Shown one piece after another: positions 1-9,140 of a stretch of DNA of 64,000 nt (its first letter is position 1; each line of letters opens with the position of its first letter). Below the pieces are notes generated by a model, which saw only the letters and a list, made by a program, of their open reading frames with translations, had not been told where the DNA came from and ran no database searches. The DNA is from Paeniglutamicibacter antarcticus (lineage in GTDB: Bacteria; Actinomycetota; Actinomycetes; Actinomycetales; Micrococcaceae). Location: assembly GCF_900010755.1 (NCBI RefSeq), contig NZ_CZJT01000082.1, forward strand, positions 1 through 64,000. Reading direction: 5' to 3'. Made by a program: the position numbers and the translations under genes.

Positions 1-711
1 CTGTTCGCGAGGCAGGCCTGTAGTAGAGTCGTAGCGCATCGGCTTTCTTTCCGGTTATTGAGGTCTTAGACAACTCCAATAATCCACGTAGGAAAGCCGA
101 TCTTCGTTAACCGGCACGCCGACGCCCCGGACCCAGCAGGTCAGTTTTGAATTAAGCTCATTAAACATCGAAAAGGTGATTCCTGATCTGGTGTGAAATA
201 AGGTGTGGTAACTCTATTTTCCCATTTCAGGTCACCTTTTCGTGCTTAATGACGGACTAAGACCCCTCGTGCCATGAAAACGTCAGGCTAAATTGCTACT
301 CAAATCGAAACTATTTTTATTCGGTTTTGGACTGTGATTTGTAGCCTCAAAAGTAGGTACGACGAGTTGCAAATGGCGATCCTGTGGACCTGTCGATCTC
401 GTTCAAAACCACCCACGAAATTTATGCTGGACGACTGTTTTGATGCGGTTTTTTTGCCCGCAAGGTTGCCGTTGTGCGAGGAATCGCAAGATTTTTTGCA
501 TTGCCGATAATGTGAATCTGAACATATATGACTAACCTAGTGAGGCCATATTTTGAGCTAATTCTGGTTCATTACGGGACAATCACAATGTCGCCTATTT
601 ATGGTTCCAGGTAGATATTGAACCTCGAATCACGTTACGTTATTCCAGTATCCCTTGGCCTTTCGGCCACGGGAGAGCGCGCTACGTAACCAAAGTGAAG
701 CAGGTCTTGAT
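1..711. other. AT-richer non-coding leader region
   Basis: I find no convincing gene here. The stretch is visibly richer in A and T than the rest of the window, especially between about 240 and 650, with runs of T and A. It holds the hairpin at 38-101 and a 10-bp inverted repeat (GAAAAGGTGA at 170-179 with TCACCTTTTC at 232-241). The base composition and isolated palindromes would fit an old insertion or a recombination scar, but no transposase, integrase or tRNA is visible. The 3' part must contain the promoter of the transporter operon that follows. Confidence 0.5.
38..101. repeat. Imperfect 64-nt hairpin
   Basis: The arms ATCGGCTTTC (38-47) and GAAAGCCGAT (92-101) are perfectly complementary, and inside them TTATTG pairs with CAATAA, so the stretch can fold into one long interrupted hairpin. 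A second pair, CCGGTTA at 51-57 and TAACCGG at 108-114, overlaps it and could form an alternative fold. There is no U tract after it, so a simple intrinsic terminator is not obvious. It may be the end of an element or a structured RNA. Purely structural evidence. Confidence 0.4.
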
Positions 712-1353
712 GTGTTTGAATTTGTTGGCGAAAGATACCGCCAAATTATGTTTGCCTCGTGGCAACATCTATCTCTCGTTGTGCAGTGCCTGATCCTCGC
801 AACGATTATCGCCGTGGTGATTGCGGCGCTGGTTTACCGAAATAAGCCACTCTCGGCGCTGGCCAACGGAGTATCCGCTATCGGGCTGACCCTCCCGTCC
901 TTCGCTGCCATCGGTTTGCTGATTGCGCCGGTCGGTTTCGGCGTGGCTCCCGCGGTTATCGTCGTGTCGTTCTTTGCTGTACTGCCCATCTTGCGAAATG
1001 CAATCGTGGGACTTTCCGAGATTCCTCCGGAAACCGTCGAATCAGCCAGGGGCATAGGCATGAGCCGCATGCGCACCCTTGCCACTGTCGAGTTCCCCAT
1101 GGCATGGCCCGTGATCCTCTCGGGGATTCGCGTTTCCGCCCAGATGGTCATGGGAGTCGCGGCCATTGCCGCCTACGCGCTGGGCCCCGGGCTTGGCGGA
1201 TTTATCTTCTCCGGCCTTTCCCGCTCCGGTGGCGCCAATGCCCTTGAATCGGTTCTTACCGGTGTGATCGGCGTGGTCATCCTGGCGTTCATCCTTGATC
1301 TCATCCTTGTCGGCGTTGGCCGACTCACAACCCCGCGAGGTATCCGTGCCTGA
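712..1353 (+). CDS. Glycine betaine/choline-type ABC transporter permease (OpuBB/OpuCB family)
   Basis: Membrane subunit of a quaternary-amine or compatible-solute importer. The protein is about 213 residues with several hydrophobic helices and the BPD_transp_1 EAA-type loop ending in ETVESARGIGMSRMRTLATVEFP, the usual contact with the ATPase. I prefer the GTG at 712 because it places about 20 residues before the first conserved HLSLVV segment, as in B. subtilis OpuBB (about 217 aa), and has a weak GAAGCAGG ahead of it; an in-frame TTG at 655 would add 19 residues and an ATG at 748 would shorten it. It overlaps the next gene, so the two are translationally coupled. The family is clear; the exact substrate is not. 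Confidence 0.85.
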   Translation: MFEFVGERYRQIMFASWQHLSLVVQCLILATIIAVVIAALVYRNKPLSALANGVSAIGLTLPSFAAIGLLIAPVGFGVAPAVIVVSFFAVLPILRNAIVGLSEIPPETVESARGIGMSRMRTLATVEFPMAWPVILSGIRVSAQMVMGVAAIAAYALGPGLGGFIFSGLSRSGGANALESVLTGVIGVVILAFILDLILVGVGRLTTPRGIRA

Positions 1354-2629
1354 AAACACCGGCGCCATTACCGGCGCAGCAATTCTGCTCGACGAAGTCA
1401 CCAAGCAATATCCAGGTCAGGCCAAGCCCGCCGTGGGCGGACTGACACTGGAAATCCCGGCGGGAAGCATCGTCATGTTTGTTGGCCCTTCCGGCTGCGG
1501 CAAGACGACCACGCTGAAGATGATCAACCGCCTGATCGAGCCCAGCAGCGGCAAGATCGTCATCAACGGCGAAGACGTGACGAAAATGGACGGCGATACG
1601 CTCCGCCGCCGCATTGGCTACGTGATCCAGGCCGGCGGGCTCTTCCCGCACATGACGGTGGCCACGAACATCGGCATCGTTCCCAAGATGCTCGGCTGGG
1701 ACAAGGCCAAAATCTCCGCACGTGTCGATGAGCTCTTGGAACTCGTCTCCCTGGATCCCGCAATCTACCGCGACCGATACCCCAAGGAGCTCTCCGGCGG
1801 CCAGCAGCAACGCGTTGGCGTGGCCAGGGCCCTGGCAGCGGACCCTCCGGTACTGCTGATGGATGAGCCGTTCGGCGCCGTTGACCCGATTACCCGCCAA
1901 CGCCTGCAGGATGAACTGCTGAACATCCAGTCCGAGGTGCAAAAGACCATAGTCATGGTCACCCATGACTTCGACGAGGCAGTGAAACTCGGGGACTGGA
2001 TTGCCGTCTTTGATGAGGGCGCGCAGCTTGTCCAATACGATTCCCCGGAACGTATCCTGGCCAACCCCGCCAATGAATTCGTCGAGAACTTCATCGGATC
2101 CGGTGCAGGCCTCAAGCAGTTGACACTGACCCGCGTCAACGAGGTGGAACTCAATGATGCCATCACTGCTTTGCCAGGTGAACTCGCAAGCGACGTTCTC
2201 TCCCGTGTTCAAGGAGCCGGGCATTCCATGGCAGTGGTCCTGGACAAGCGCCGTCGCCCGATTCGCCGGCTCACCCGCCGCCAGCTCTCGCGCCTGCAGG
2301 TCATTGACGACAGCGCCGATCCGATGCTGCCGGTGGTCGGTGACCAGGCCACGCTCAACGACGCGTTGGACACCATGCTGGTGGCTAGCTCCGAAACCGC
2401 GGTGGTGACGGGGCTTCGCGACGTCTTCAAGGGCGTCATCAATGTCCAGACCATCATGGAAGCCATCGCCGCGGCGCATTCCTCGGCCGAGTCCTCCGCC
2501 GGGGATGCCCCGGTCGGCCTGAACTCGGGTGCCATCCCGGCCATTGCCGTGGAAGGGGCAGTGTTCTCCGGCGGGCAGGGCGACGGCAACTCGTCCGACA
2601 AGCTCATGCCGGTGGAGGAACAACAATGA
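1346..2629 (+). CDS. opuCA: Glycine betaine/choline-type ABC transporter ATP-binding protein with CBS-like C-terminus
   Basis: Cytoplasmic ATPase that powers uptake by the two permeases around it. It has a Walker A (GPSGCGKTTT, about residue 47), the signature LSGGQQQR, Walker B VLLMDEPFGAVDP and the switch His in MVTHDFDEA. After the ATPase domain there is a C-terminal half with a CBS-like pattern (PMLPVVGDQATLNDALDTML), which in OpuCA/OpuAA homologues senses ionic strength or nucleotides. The GTG at 1346 is chosen because GCGAGG lies five bases upstream and it overlaps the permease stop by eight bases; an ATG at 1295 would extend it by 17 residues. Length 427 aa is slightly longer than the typical family member because of a low-complexity tail. 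OpuCA is the family name; osmotic role is inferred. Confidence 0.9.
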   Translation: MPENTGAITGAAILLDEVTKQYPGQAKPAVGGLTLEIPAGSIVMFVGPSGCGKTTTLKMINRLIEPSSGKIVINGEDVTKMDGDTLRRRIGYVIQAGGLFPHMTVATNIGIVPKMLGWDKAKISARVDELLELVSLDPAIYRDRYPKELSGGQQQRVGVARALAADPPVLLMDEPFGAVDPITRQRLQDELLNIQSEVQKTIVMVTHDFDEAVKLGDWIAVFDEGAQLVQYDSPERILANPANEFVENFIGSGAGLKQLTLTRVNEVELNDAITALPGELASDVLSRVQGAGHSMAVVLDKRRRPIRRLTRRQLSRLQVIDDSADPMLPVVGDQATLNDALDTMLVASSETAVVTGLRDVFKGVINVQTIMEAIAAAHSSAESSAGDAPVGLNSGAIPAIAVEGAVFSGGQGDGNSSDKLMPVEEQQ

Positions 2630-3408
2630 GTGCCACGGCGGTAACCGCCGAGCAGCAAATGACAAGCACTCGGACTTCGGGAATGCAGCGGCCGTGGAAG
2701 ATGCTGGGATTGCATCTGGCGGGGATCGTGCTTGCACTTGCCCTCGTGCTGATCTGGCTGGCCAACGCGGACCTGACCGCCACCGAACAAACGACGCTAG
2801 AACCGTCGGTGCTGTGGGTTTACACGATTGAACACCTACAGCTGACTTTTGTTGCGGCGGCCATTGTGCTGGTTATTGCGATTCCCTTGGGTATCTTGCT
2901 GACCCGTCCGGCCATGCGCCGGTATTCGGGAGCGGTTCTGGCGGTTGCGAACTTCGGCCAGGCGGCTCCGGCCATTGGTTTGATCGTCCTGCTGGCACTT
3001 TCCCTTGGCTTCGGTTTCTGGGCTGCCATTGTTTCATTGGTGCTCTATGCAATCCTTCCGGTGCTGACCAATACCATGGTGGGTCTGCGCCAAGTCGATG
3101 AACGGCTTGTCGAGGCGGGCCGGGGCATGGGCATGAGCTCGGCAGCGGTCCTGTTCAAGGTCGAGCTACCCCTGGCGGTGCCGGTGATGCTCTCGGGCAT
3201 CCGGACCGCATTGGTGCTCCTGGTGGGAACCGCAACGTTGGCAGGATTCATCAACGGTGGCGGATTGGGCATCCTGATCACCACCGGAGTGAACCTCAAC
3301 CTCACGATCGTATTGGTTGCCGGCTCTCTACTCGTGGCGATCTTGGCGTTGTTCGTTGACTGGCTTGGCCAGGTCGTCGAACACCTGGCCCGCCCGAAAG
3401 GACTCTAA
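2626..3408 (+). CDS. Glycine betaine/choline-type ABC transporter permease, second subunit
   Basis: Second membrane subunit of the same importer, 260 aa. It begins with a hydrophilic tail of about 25 residues, one helix and an extracellular segment before the five-helix BPD_transp_1 core; the coupling loop reads VEAGRGMGMSSAAVLFKVELPLAVPVML. Its ATG overlaps the ATPase stop (ATGA), which ties its translation to the ATPase. Systems with two different permeases, one ATPase and one binding protein are standard for OpuB/OpuC, so the operon looks complete. No disruption is visible. Confidence 0.9.
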   Translation: MSATAVTAEQQMTSTRTSGMQRPWKMLGLHLAGIVLALALVLIWLANADLTATEQTTLEPSVLWVYTIEHLQLTFVAAAIVLVIAIPLGILLTRPAMRRYSGAVLAVANFGQAAPAIGLIVLLALSLGFGFWAAIVSLVLYAILPVLTNTMVGLRQVDERLVEAGRGMGMSSAAVLFKVELPLAVPVMLSGIRTALVLLVGTATLAGFINGGGLGILITTGVNLNLTIVLVAGSLLVAILALFVDWLGQVVEHLARPKGL

Positions 3409-3410
3409 TC

Positions 3411-4397
3411 ATGCACATTGGAAAATGGATCAAGTCGGCGTCCCTCGTGGCGGCCGCGGGCATCATTCTCACAGGCTGTGGCCTTGCACCCGCAGCATCC
3501 TACGTTCCGGTTGCTGGGCCCGGCAGCATCCAGCCGCTTCCGGATTTGCCCGATGGCGCCTCAATGACGGTGACCAGCAAGAACTTCACCGAACAATTGG
3601 TGCTGGGCAAAATCGCAGTGCTTGCCGGACAAGCTGCCGGATTCAAGGTTTCGGACCTGACCAACGTTCCAGGCAGCCAGCCTGCACGCAAGCTGCTTGC
3701 CTCCGGGCAAGCCAGCATGATGTGGGATTACACGGGAACTGCCTGGATGACCTACCTCGGGCACGAGGAAGGCATTGCGGACCAAAAGGAACAATGGCAG
3801 AAGGTCCATGACCAGGATCTGGGCAACAACGTTCTCTGGGGCGCTCCGGCTCCCATGAACAACACCTACGCCATGGCCGTTCGCAGCGAGAAGGTCAAGG
3901 ACCTCGGCGGCATTTCCAAGTCGTCCCAGCTCAAGGACCTGGATGCCAAGGACCTGACGTTCTGTGTTGATGCCGAGTTTAATTCGCGCAGTGATGGTTT
4001 GAACCCCATGCTCGAGCACTACGGACTCAAACGAGGCACCAGCGTTCCCGAATCAAACATAGGGGTCTATGACACGGGCGCAATCTACAGCGCGACGGAC
4101 GCGGGAGCCTGTAACTTCGGCGAGGTGTTCACCACCGACGGACGTATCCAGGCATTGGATCTCACGGTGCTGGAAGATGATCTCGGGTACTTCCCTGCCT
4201 ACAATGTTGCCCCGGTTTTCAACGGTGAATTCGTAGCCAAGTATCCCGGCATCGTAGATGTATTTGCCAAAATTTCTCCGTTGCTCACCGATGAAGCGTT
4301 GCGCGCCATGAACCTCGAGGTGGACGTGAACGGGCGTGAATCCGCTGATGTTGCCTTTGAGTGGATGGTTTCTAAGGGTCTCATCTCGGAACCATAG
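3411..4397 (+). CDS. Glycine betaine/choline-type substrate-binding lipoprotein
   Basis: Extracellular ligand-binding subunit of the importer, 328 aa. It has an N-terminal signal with Lys residues, a hydrophobic core and the lipobox ILTGC (Cys about residue 22), so it should be lipid-anchored to the outer face of the membrane. The mature part starts with the family motif MTVTSKNFTEQLVLGKI, typical of OpuBC/OpuCC/ProX-like proteins, which bind quaternary ammonium compounds in an aromatic cage. It starts two bases after the second permease and is followed by a strong terminator, marking the end of the four-gene operon. Glycine betaine, choline or carnitine are all possible ligands. Confidence 0.9.
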   Translation: MHIGKWIKSASLVAAAGIILTGCGLAPAASYVPVAGPGSIQPLPDLPDGASMTVTSKNFTEQLVLGKIAVLAGQAAGFKVSDLTNVPGSQPARKLLASGQASMMWDYTGTAWMTYLGHEEGIADQKEQWQKVHDQDLGNNVLWGAPAPMNNTYAMAVRSEKVKDLGGISKSSQLKDLDAKDLTFCVDAEFNSRSDGLNPMLEHYGLKRGTSVPESNIGVYDTGAIYSATDAGACNFGEVFTTDGRIQALDLTVLEDDLGYFPAYNVAPVFNGEFVAKYPGIVDVFAKISPLLTDEALRAMNLEVDVNGRESADVAFEWMVSKGLISEP

Positions 4398-4412
4398 GCG
4401 ATAGCTGCCAAG

Positions 4413-4465
4413 GAGCCGTTTTTGGGAAACATCATCTTGTGTTTTCCAAAAACGGCTCTATTTTT
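4413..4465 (+). terminator. Rho-independent terminator of the Opu-type operon
   Basis: A perfect 13-bp stem (GAGCCGTTTTTGG at 4413-4425 with its complement at 4446-4458) closes a 20-base loop and is followed by TATTTTTA. It lies 16 bases after the lipoprotein stop codon. The T-rich tail is on the plus strand and overlaps the stop codon of the convergent gene. Confidence 0.85.
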
Positions 4466-5435
4466 AGTAGTGAAGCAGCGGTTTCCCCTCCGCGTCGATG
4501 ATCTGCAGATAGCCGTCCTCCGGTATTGCGACCACCGAATATGAAGCACCGCATTCGCGACAAAGCCATTGGGGCCAGGGTCCGTCCGGAACGCAACAGC
4601 CCGCCATCACGTACTTGTCTTCGTCCAGAGGCGGCGGCTGCATGCCCCACCGGTATTCCTTCGGGTTTGGCGCGCCGCATTCGGGGCATACCGGACGCCT
4701 GAGCCGATTCAGTAGCTCCAGGGACGAACCGTGGAAGAACTCGTGGCAGGTGGAACACAACAGTTCCAGCTCGGTCACGAGTTCGTGTAGTTCCACCTTC
4801 GCTCCGGGAGCAAACCTCACGAGCGAATGGGGTTCGAGTTTTCCTGTTTCTGTGCCACAGCCGGCACATGAATTCCGCTTCGCCAGGATTTCGTGCTGGA
4901 GGATCCTGGTTGCCATGACATATGACCAGTCGGCGAAATTGAAGTCCCGGCCGCATTCAGGAACCTCGACCTCGATCGGTACTTGGCTGCCCACGAAGCG
5001 TTTGAGCGTTCCGAGCAGCATCCCTGCTGCGTGGTCAGTGAAAACATCGCCGTCCGTGATCTCGATTCCGGAGGCATTTTCGAGGCGCTCCACAAGCACC
5101 GGCGTGAAGAAGACATCGCGGGGCGACATGTACGTCGCTTCGCCCAACTCGTGAACTCGCTCGATGCAGATGAAGAACGGATTCGTGCGGCCAACTGCTG
5201 TCATCACGATGTCGCCGACGTTGAGATCCGCTGGCAGTGCCCAAGCGAAATCATCGCCGCTATCGCTACTGCTCGATAACTCCAACGCGGCACCATACCA
5301 ATCGCGTTCGAAGACCACGTGCACGCGTTGCCCGGCATCCAACGCCAAGAATGATTCATCCAGTTCCTGCTGCTGATCAGGTGGCATGCCGTCGTCGAAG
5401 GCGAAGGCCGGTTCTTGCTCGTGGTGGTTCTTCAC
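4464..5435 (-). CDS. Uncharacterised protein with HNH-like zinc finger and C-terminal zinc ribbon
   Basis: A 323-residue protein of unknown function. Its centre has an HNH-endonuclease-like Cys/His layout: CAGC, then LEPH, then LELLCSTCHEFFH, so the two zinc-binding Cys pairs and the final His are present, although the usual His-His or Asp-His pair is not clean. The C-terminus has two more Cys pairs (CPECG and CRECG) that would form a zinc ribbon. The N-terminal half is acidic and without recognisable motifs. The GTG at 5435 is chosen because AAGGAGA stands five bases upstream; the longer reading to 5510 has no ribosome site. It is convergent with the Opu operon. Nuclease activity is only a possibility. 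Confidence 0.7.
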   Translation of the reverse strand: MKNHHEQEPAFAFDDGMPPDQQQELDESFLALDAGQRVHVVFERDWYGAALELSSSSDSGDDFAWALPADLNVGDIVMTAVGRTNPFFICIERVHELGEATYMSPRDVFFTPVLVERLENASGIEITDGDVFTDHAAGMLLGTLKRFVGSQVPIEVEVPECGRDFNFADWSYVMATRILQHEILAKRNSCAGCGTETGKLEPHSLVRFAPGAKVELHELVTELELLCSTCHEFFHGSSLELLNRLRRPVCPECGAPNPKEYRWGMQPPPLDEDKYVMAGCCVPDGPWPQWLCRECGASYSVVAIPEDGYLQIIDAEGKPLLHY

Positions 5436-5617
5436 TAACGTCTCCTTGCAAATTTGGGGGAGTCCCCATGCTCTCCCAGCATCACGATGCGTCTTCGGGG
5501 GCCGTCGCACACCTTTCGGTGCGACGTTTGCGACAAGACCGAGACTATTCGTTCACTCCGACCATTAGGACTTAATCGGGCGGCATGAATCCACCGCGGT
5601 GTTGCGTTCGGAGACAC

Positions 5618-5658
5618 AAAAATGCCGGTGGGAATCGAGACAACGATTTCCACCGGCA
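5618..5658 (-). terminator. Rho-independent terminator of the DUF4184 gene
   Basis: The arms 5623-5637 and 5644-5658 form a 15-bp stem with one G-U pair and a six-base loop. Read on the minus strand it is followed by TTTTTGTG. It lies 13 bases after the stop codon of the gene ending at 5672. Confidence 0.8.
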
Positions 5659-5671
5659 GCAACAGCGCAGT

Positions 5672-6466
5672 TTATTTGGAGGTTGCCAATTTCTTGCCCA
5701 AGGTGGTCAACCGCCAGATGGCACCAAAGGCGGCCAACGCGATCAGCAGTGCCATTCCGCCGGAGGTGATTGATACCCAGAGGAACGATTCGGCAGTGAG
5801 GGCCGTACCCGTGGCGATCTCGCCTGCAATGGCCAGCGCGGCGACCACTGCTGCCGGAACAATTATCACCGCAGCCAGAAGTGCCAGGCGGATTCCCGTG
5901 CCCGCGGTGCGCGGGTTTTTGGCGGGATTGGCCTTCAGTCGCTTGAGATACCACAGCGCCAAAATGACCAGCCCTGCAAGCGTGCTTGCGTGTTGCAGGA
6001 TCCGGTAGAGCGGGAATCCGCTGATGATTTCCGCACTCAGGAATGGAAGCTGCTGGACTACCCAGCCGTAGGCGTGGGTAAAGGAATCCCAGGCGATGTG
6101 CGTGAACAAGCCGAGCATCAGCGAGTAGAAGATCCACAGGGCGATGCGGGCGCTGCTTGGGTCCCGGCCCAATTTTTTGTGATTCGGCAACCACTGATCC
6201 GGGGTGGCCCAGCGCAACGGCTCGGACACCAACCAGAGGAAGCCGGCAACGACCAAGGACAGCGGAAGCCCGACGGTGAGGATTTGTGCAAAGTCATGTG
6301 AATTGCTGCCGTTCAGCAGCGGCTCGTACCAGTCGCCGCTGGCGACCGGGACCCGCATAAAGTATGGAAGATCCGGGGCCAAGGCTCCGGCAACCAGTGC
6401 GATCGGAACGAAGGGTTGTCGCAAGAACGGCAGGATGGCGGCCGGATGGGCCAATGTGAACGGCAA
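5672..6466 (-). CDS. DUF4184 family membrane protein
   Basis: Predicted integral membrane protein of 264 aa. The start MPFTLAHPAAILPFLR and the early APDLPYF segment are the hallmark of DUF4184, a family of putative membrane proteins with conserved His and Asp residues whose function is unknown; the conserved H, D and the later HIAWDSFTHAYG pattern resemble membrane-bound metal hydrolases of the YdjM/LexA-regulated type. Six or seven hydrophobic helices are visible. GAGGATTCTC stands ahead of the ATG. It is a single-gene unit, divergent from the ABC pair at 6740, with its own terminator. Confidence 0.8.
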   Translation of the reverse strand: MPFTLAHPAAILPFLRQPFVPIALVAGALAPDLPYFMRVPVASGDWYEPLLNGSNSHDFAQILTVGLPLSLVVAGFLWLVSEPLRWATPDQWLPNHKKLGRDPSSARIALWIFYSLMLGLFTHIAWDSFTHAYGWVVQQLPFLSAEIISGFPLYRILQHASTLAGLVILALWYLKRLKANPAKNPRTAGTGIRLALLAAVIIVPAAVVAALAIAGEIATGTALTAESFLWVSITSGGMALLIALAAFGAIWRLTTLGKKLATSK

Positions 6467-6739
6467 GAGAATCCTCGGGAAGTTGTCTCAGAGCCCACGT
6501 TGCAGCTACACGGACGCGCGTATGGGATCGTCATCAAGCCTAATCGCAACCGAAGATTGGATAAACCCGATCGCCTGTTGCCCCCAACACAACCGGGTGG
6601 CTCGGCTTCACAGCCAGGGCACAGTGAAAGCAAAGCCCGGCCCTATGCATTGCACAGCCTCACCCAAGTCAGGACATAGATACCCGGCATAGCTTGAACT
6701 TCGAGCGCGGCAAGTGTCCGCGCCATGAGGGGATCAGGC

Positions 6740-8218
6740 ATGTTCATACGGTACTTAAGACGCGAGCTTTCGGGCCGGCGGAAACAAACAGCGATCATTG
6801 CCGTCGCCATGGCCCTGGCCATCGGGTTGGTCATCATCGTCAACTCCCTCTCCGCCGGGGTGAGGGATGCACAGGGGGCGGCACTCGAATCGGTGTACGG
6901 GGTTGGCACCGATATCACGGTGACGGCAACGCCCACCGTTCCGACCGAAGGGGCAGGTCGAGGGGGACCGCGTTTTGAGTTTGACGAGGATGCGGGGACC
7001 GAGACCTCCGAAGGCACCACAGCGGTCTCGCAGTCGGTGCTGATGTCCTCTCGTGGCTCGGCCACCTTCGATGCTGCTGCGGTAGACACCATCACCAATC
7101 AAGAGGGGGTTCAGGCAGCCGCCGGAGTGCTGGCACTGACGAACTCCACGTTCGACGGGGAACTCCCACAGAGAAGTGCCACCAGTTCGACCCCCGGCGC
7201 AACAGGGTCTGCCCCGCCGCAGGGCGGCGGCCCAGGTGGCGGCCAGTTCGACGTCAACTCCTTCAGCGTCATGGGCGTTGATGCACAGGCCGACGTGATC
7301 GGCCCCCTGGCCTCGGCCAACCTGCAGGAAGGGCGGCTCCTGTCGGCCCCAGACTTGGGCAAGAACAATGTGGTGATCGATGCTTCCTATGCAACCACCG
7401 AGGAACTAAAGCTCAAGGACACCATTGAGATTGCCGGAACCAAGTTCACTGTGATCGGCATCGTTGCCGGGTCCGGGGCAGACGCTGAAACCGCGTCCAA
7501 TACCTACATCCCCTTGGACGTTGCCCAGAAACTGTCGGATAACGCGAAGAAGGTCAGCAGCGTGTATGTGCAGGCGGCTTCGGCTTCACAGATCGCCACC
7601 ATCAAGACAGGACTTCAGGAAGCCCTGCCGGATAACACCGTCAATACCCAGGAAGACCTGGCAGCGACGGTTTCCGGTTCGCTGTCCACCGCCTCCGGGC
7701 TCGTTTCGTCCCTGGGCACGTGGCTCTCCATCGCCGTATTGGCAGTTGCCTTCCTGCTCGCCATCTTGCTCACGCTCTCCGGCGTTGCACGTCGTACGCG
7801 TGAATTCGGGACGTTGAAGGCAATTGGCTGGCGCAATTCGAGCATTGTTCGTCAAGTGGCCGGCGAGTCATTGGTCCAGTCGATGCTGGGCGGCGTGCTG
7901 GGTATCGTGATTGGGCTGGCAGGGATCTTCATCATCAATGTTGTTGCGCCGACGCTCAGCGCTTCGGCGGCAGCGTCCGGTCCGATGGGCGGTGGCATGG
8001 GCGGTGCCGGCGGACCCGGTGGCATGTCCGGAGGCCCGGATGCCGTGGCCAACGCTGTGGGTAGTGCGACGGACGTCGTGCTGAACCTTCCCATCACCCC
8101 TGTGGTTGCCGCGGTAGCGGTGGCCATAGCGATCGCTGGCGGCCTGTTGGCGGGAATTCTTGGCGGGTGGCGCGCCGCGCGACTGCGTCCGGCCGAAGCC
8201 TTGCGCTCGGTTGCCTAG
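6740..8218 (+). CDS. MacB/FtsX-type ABC transporter permease
   Basis: Membrane subunit of an exporter-like ABC system. It shows one N-terminal helix, a large extracellular domain of about 270 residues, then three C-terminal helices in the FtsX arrangement; the motif ARRTREFGTLKAIGWRNSSIVRQV is the typical cytoplasmic loop. Gly-rich insertions occur in the first extracellular domain (GGGPGGGQF) and between the last helices (MGGGMGGAGGPGGM). The ATG at 6740 is preferred because AGGGGATC lies eight bases upstream; an ATG at 6725 would add five residues. It is followed by its ATPase 21 bases later. Families of this type move lipoproteins, peptides or drugs or act in signalling; the substrate cannot be read. 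Confidence 0.88.
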   Translation: MFIRYLRRELSGRRKQTAIIAVAMALAIGLVIIVNSLSAGVRDAQGAALESVYGVGTDITVTATPTVPTEGAGRGGPRFEFDEDAGTETSEGTTAVSQSVLMSSRGSATFDAAAVDTITNQEGVQAAAGVLALTNSTFDGELPQRSATSSTPGATGSAPPQGGGPGGGQFDVNSFSVMGVDAQADVIGPLASANLQEGRLLSAPDLGKNNVVIDASYATTEELKLKDTIEIAGTKFTVIGIVAGSGADAETASNTYIPLDVAQKLSDNAKKVSSVYVQAASASQIATIKTGLQEALPDNTVNTQEDLAATVSGSLSTASGLVSSLGTWLSIAVLAVAFLLAILLTLSGVARRTREFGTLKAIGWRNSSIVRQVAGESLVQSMLGGVLGIVIGLAGIFIINVVAPTLSASAAASGPMGGGMGGAGGPGGMSGGPDAVANAVGSATDVVLNLPITPVVAAVAVAIAIAGGLLAGILGGWRAARLRPAEALRSVA

Positions 8219-8239
8219 GAATTAAAGGAGCATACAAAC

Positions 8240-8965
8240 ATGAGTGAACAAACCCTGGCCCAAGACCTTGCGCCCGACGCCGAAACCGAACAAACAATGT
8301 TCCGGCTCGATAAGGTGGAAAAAACATACCTGCAAAAAAACCGGACCGTTCATGCCCTCAACGGTGTGGATCTGGTGATTCCCCGAGGGCAGCTGGTCGC
8401 GATCCAAGGTCCAACGGGAGGTGGAAAATCGACACTTCTACAAATGCTCGGGGCACTGGACCGGCCGTCGAAGGGCTCCGTGAGCCTCGGTGGCAAGCCG
8501 ATTTCTTCCCTCGGCGACGGCGCCCTGGCCGATATCAGGGCCCACCAAATCGGTTTTGTGTTCCAGCACTTCAACCTCATCCCCACCCTGAGTGCACAAG
8601 AAAACGTCGAAATGGGGTTGGCCCCGTTGAAACTTCCTGCCAGCGAACGCGCCTCACGCGCCGCCGCGGCTCTTGCCTCGGTCGGACTGGCCGAACGTGG
8701 AACTCACCTGCCCGGGGAACTCTCGGGCGGGCAACAGCAGCGCGTGGCCATCGCCAGGGCCCTGGCCAAGGACCCGAAGGTGTTGCTGGCCGATGAGCCC
8801 ACGGGAAACCTTGACGAGGCAACCCGTGATGACATCATGGACCTCTTTGAACAACTGTGGAGGGATGGGTTGACCATCGTGCTGGTCACCCACGATTCCG
8901 CGGTTGCCGCACGTGCCGAACGCAGACTGAACATCAAGGCAGGGAAGGTCTCCGAAGCTGCCTAG
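8240..8965 (+). CDS. MacB/LolD-type ABC transporter ATP-binding protein
   Basis: ATPase partner of the preceding permease, 241 aa. Walker A is GPTGGGKSTLL (the usual SGSGKST is replaced by TGGGKST), the signature is LSGGQQQRVAIARALA, Walker B is VLLADEPTGNLDE, and the switch region is LVTHDS. The ADEPTGNLD motif is diagnostic of the LolD/MacB/FtsE subgroup, which pairs with FtsX-type permeases such as the one upstream. AAAGGAG lies ahead of the ATG. No third membrane-fusion gene is present, but the secreted protein at 9141 follows on the same strand. Confidence 0.9.
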   Translation: MSEQTLAQDLAPDAETEQTMFRLDKVEKTYLQKNRTVHALNGVDLVIPRGQLVAIQGPTGGGKSTLLQMLGALDRPSKGSVSLGGKPISSLGDGALADIRAHQIGFVFQHFNLIPTLSAQENVEMGLAPLKLPASERASRAAAALASVGLAERGTHLPGELSGGQQQRVAIARALAKDPKVLLADEPTGNLDEATRDDIMDLFEQLWRDGLTIVLVTHDSAVAARAERRLNIKAGKVSEAA

Positions 8966-9140
8966 TATCCGGAATGGTGCAATCCGTATAAACCCAATGG
9001 TGGTCGACTGATTGTCACAGCCCGCTAAAAGCCCTCAAACAGTTCAGGCATAGCAACGGAGCCCATTCTTTAAGAGTGCCGGCGGTATATGCCGGATCAC
9101 CGAGTGGTACCGCGCCGGGCGGCCACTGAAAGGAATATTC

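Noticed and set aside
38..101. tRNA-like fold
   Set aside because: The hairpin has no anticodon or T-arm sequence and no CCA-end context.
1325..2737. 470-residue antisense frame across the transporter ATPase gene
   Set aside because: Shadow of the high-GC coding sequence on the other strand; no domain or ribosome site.
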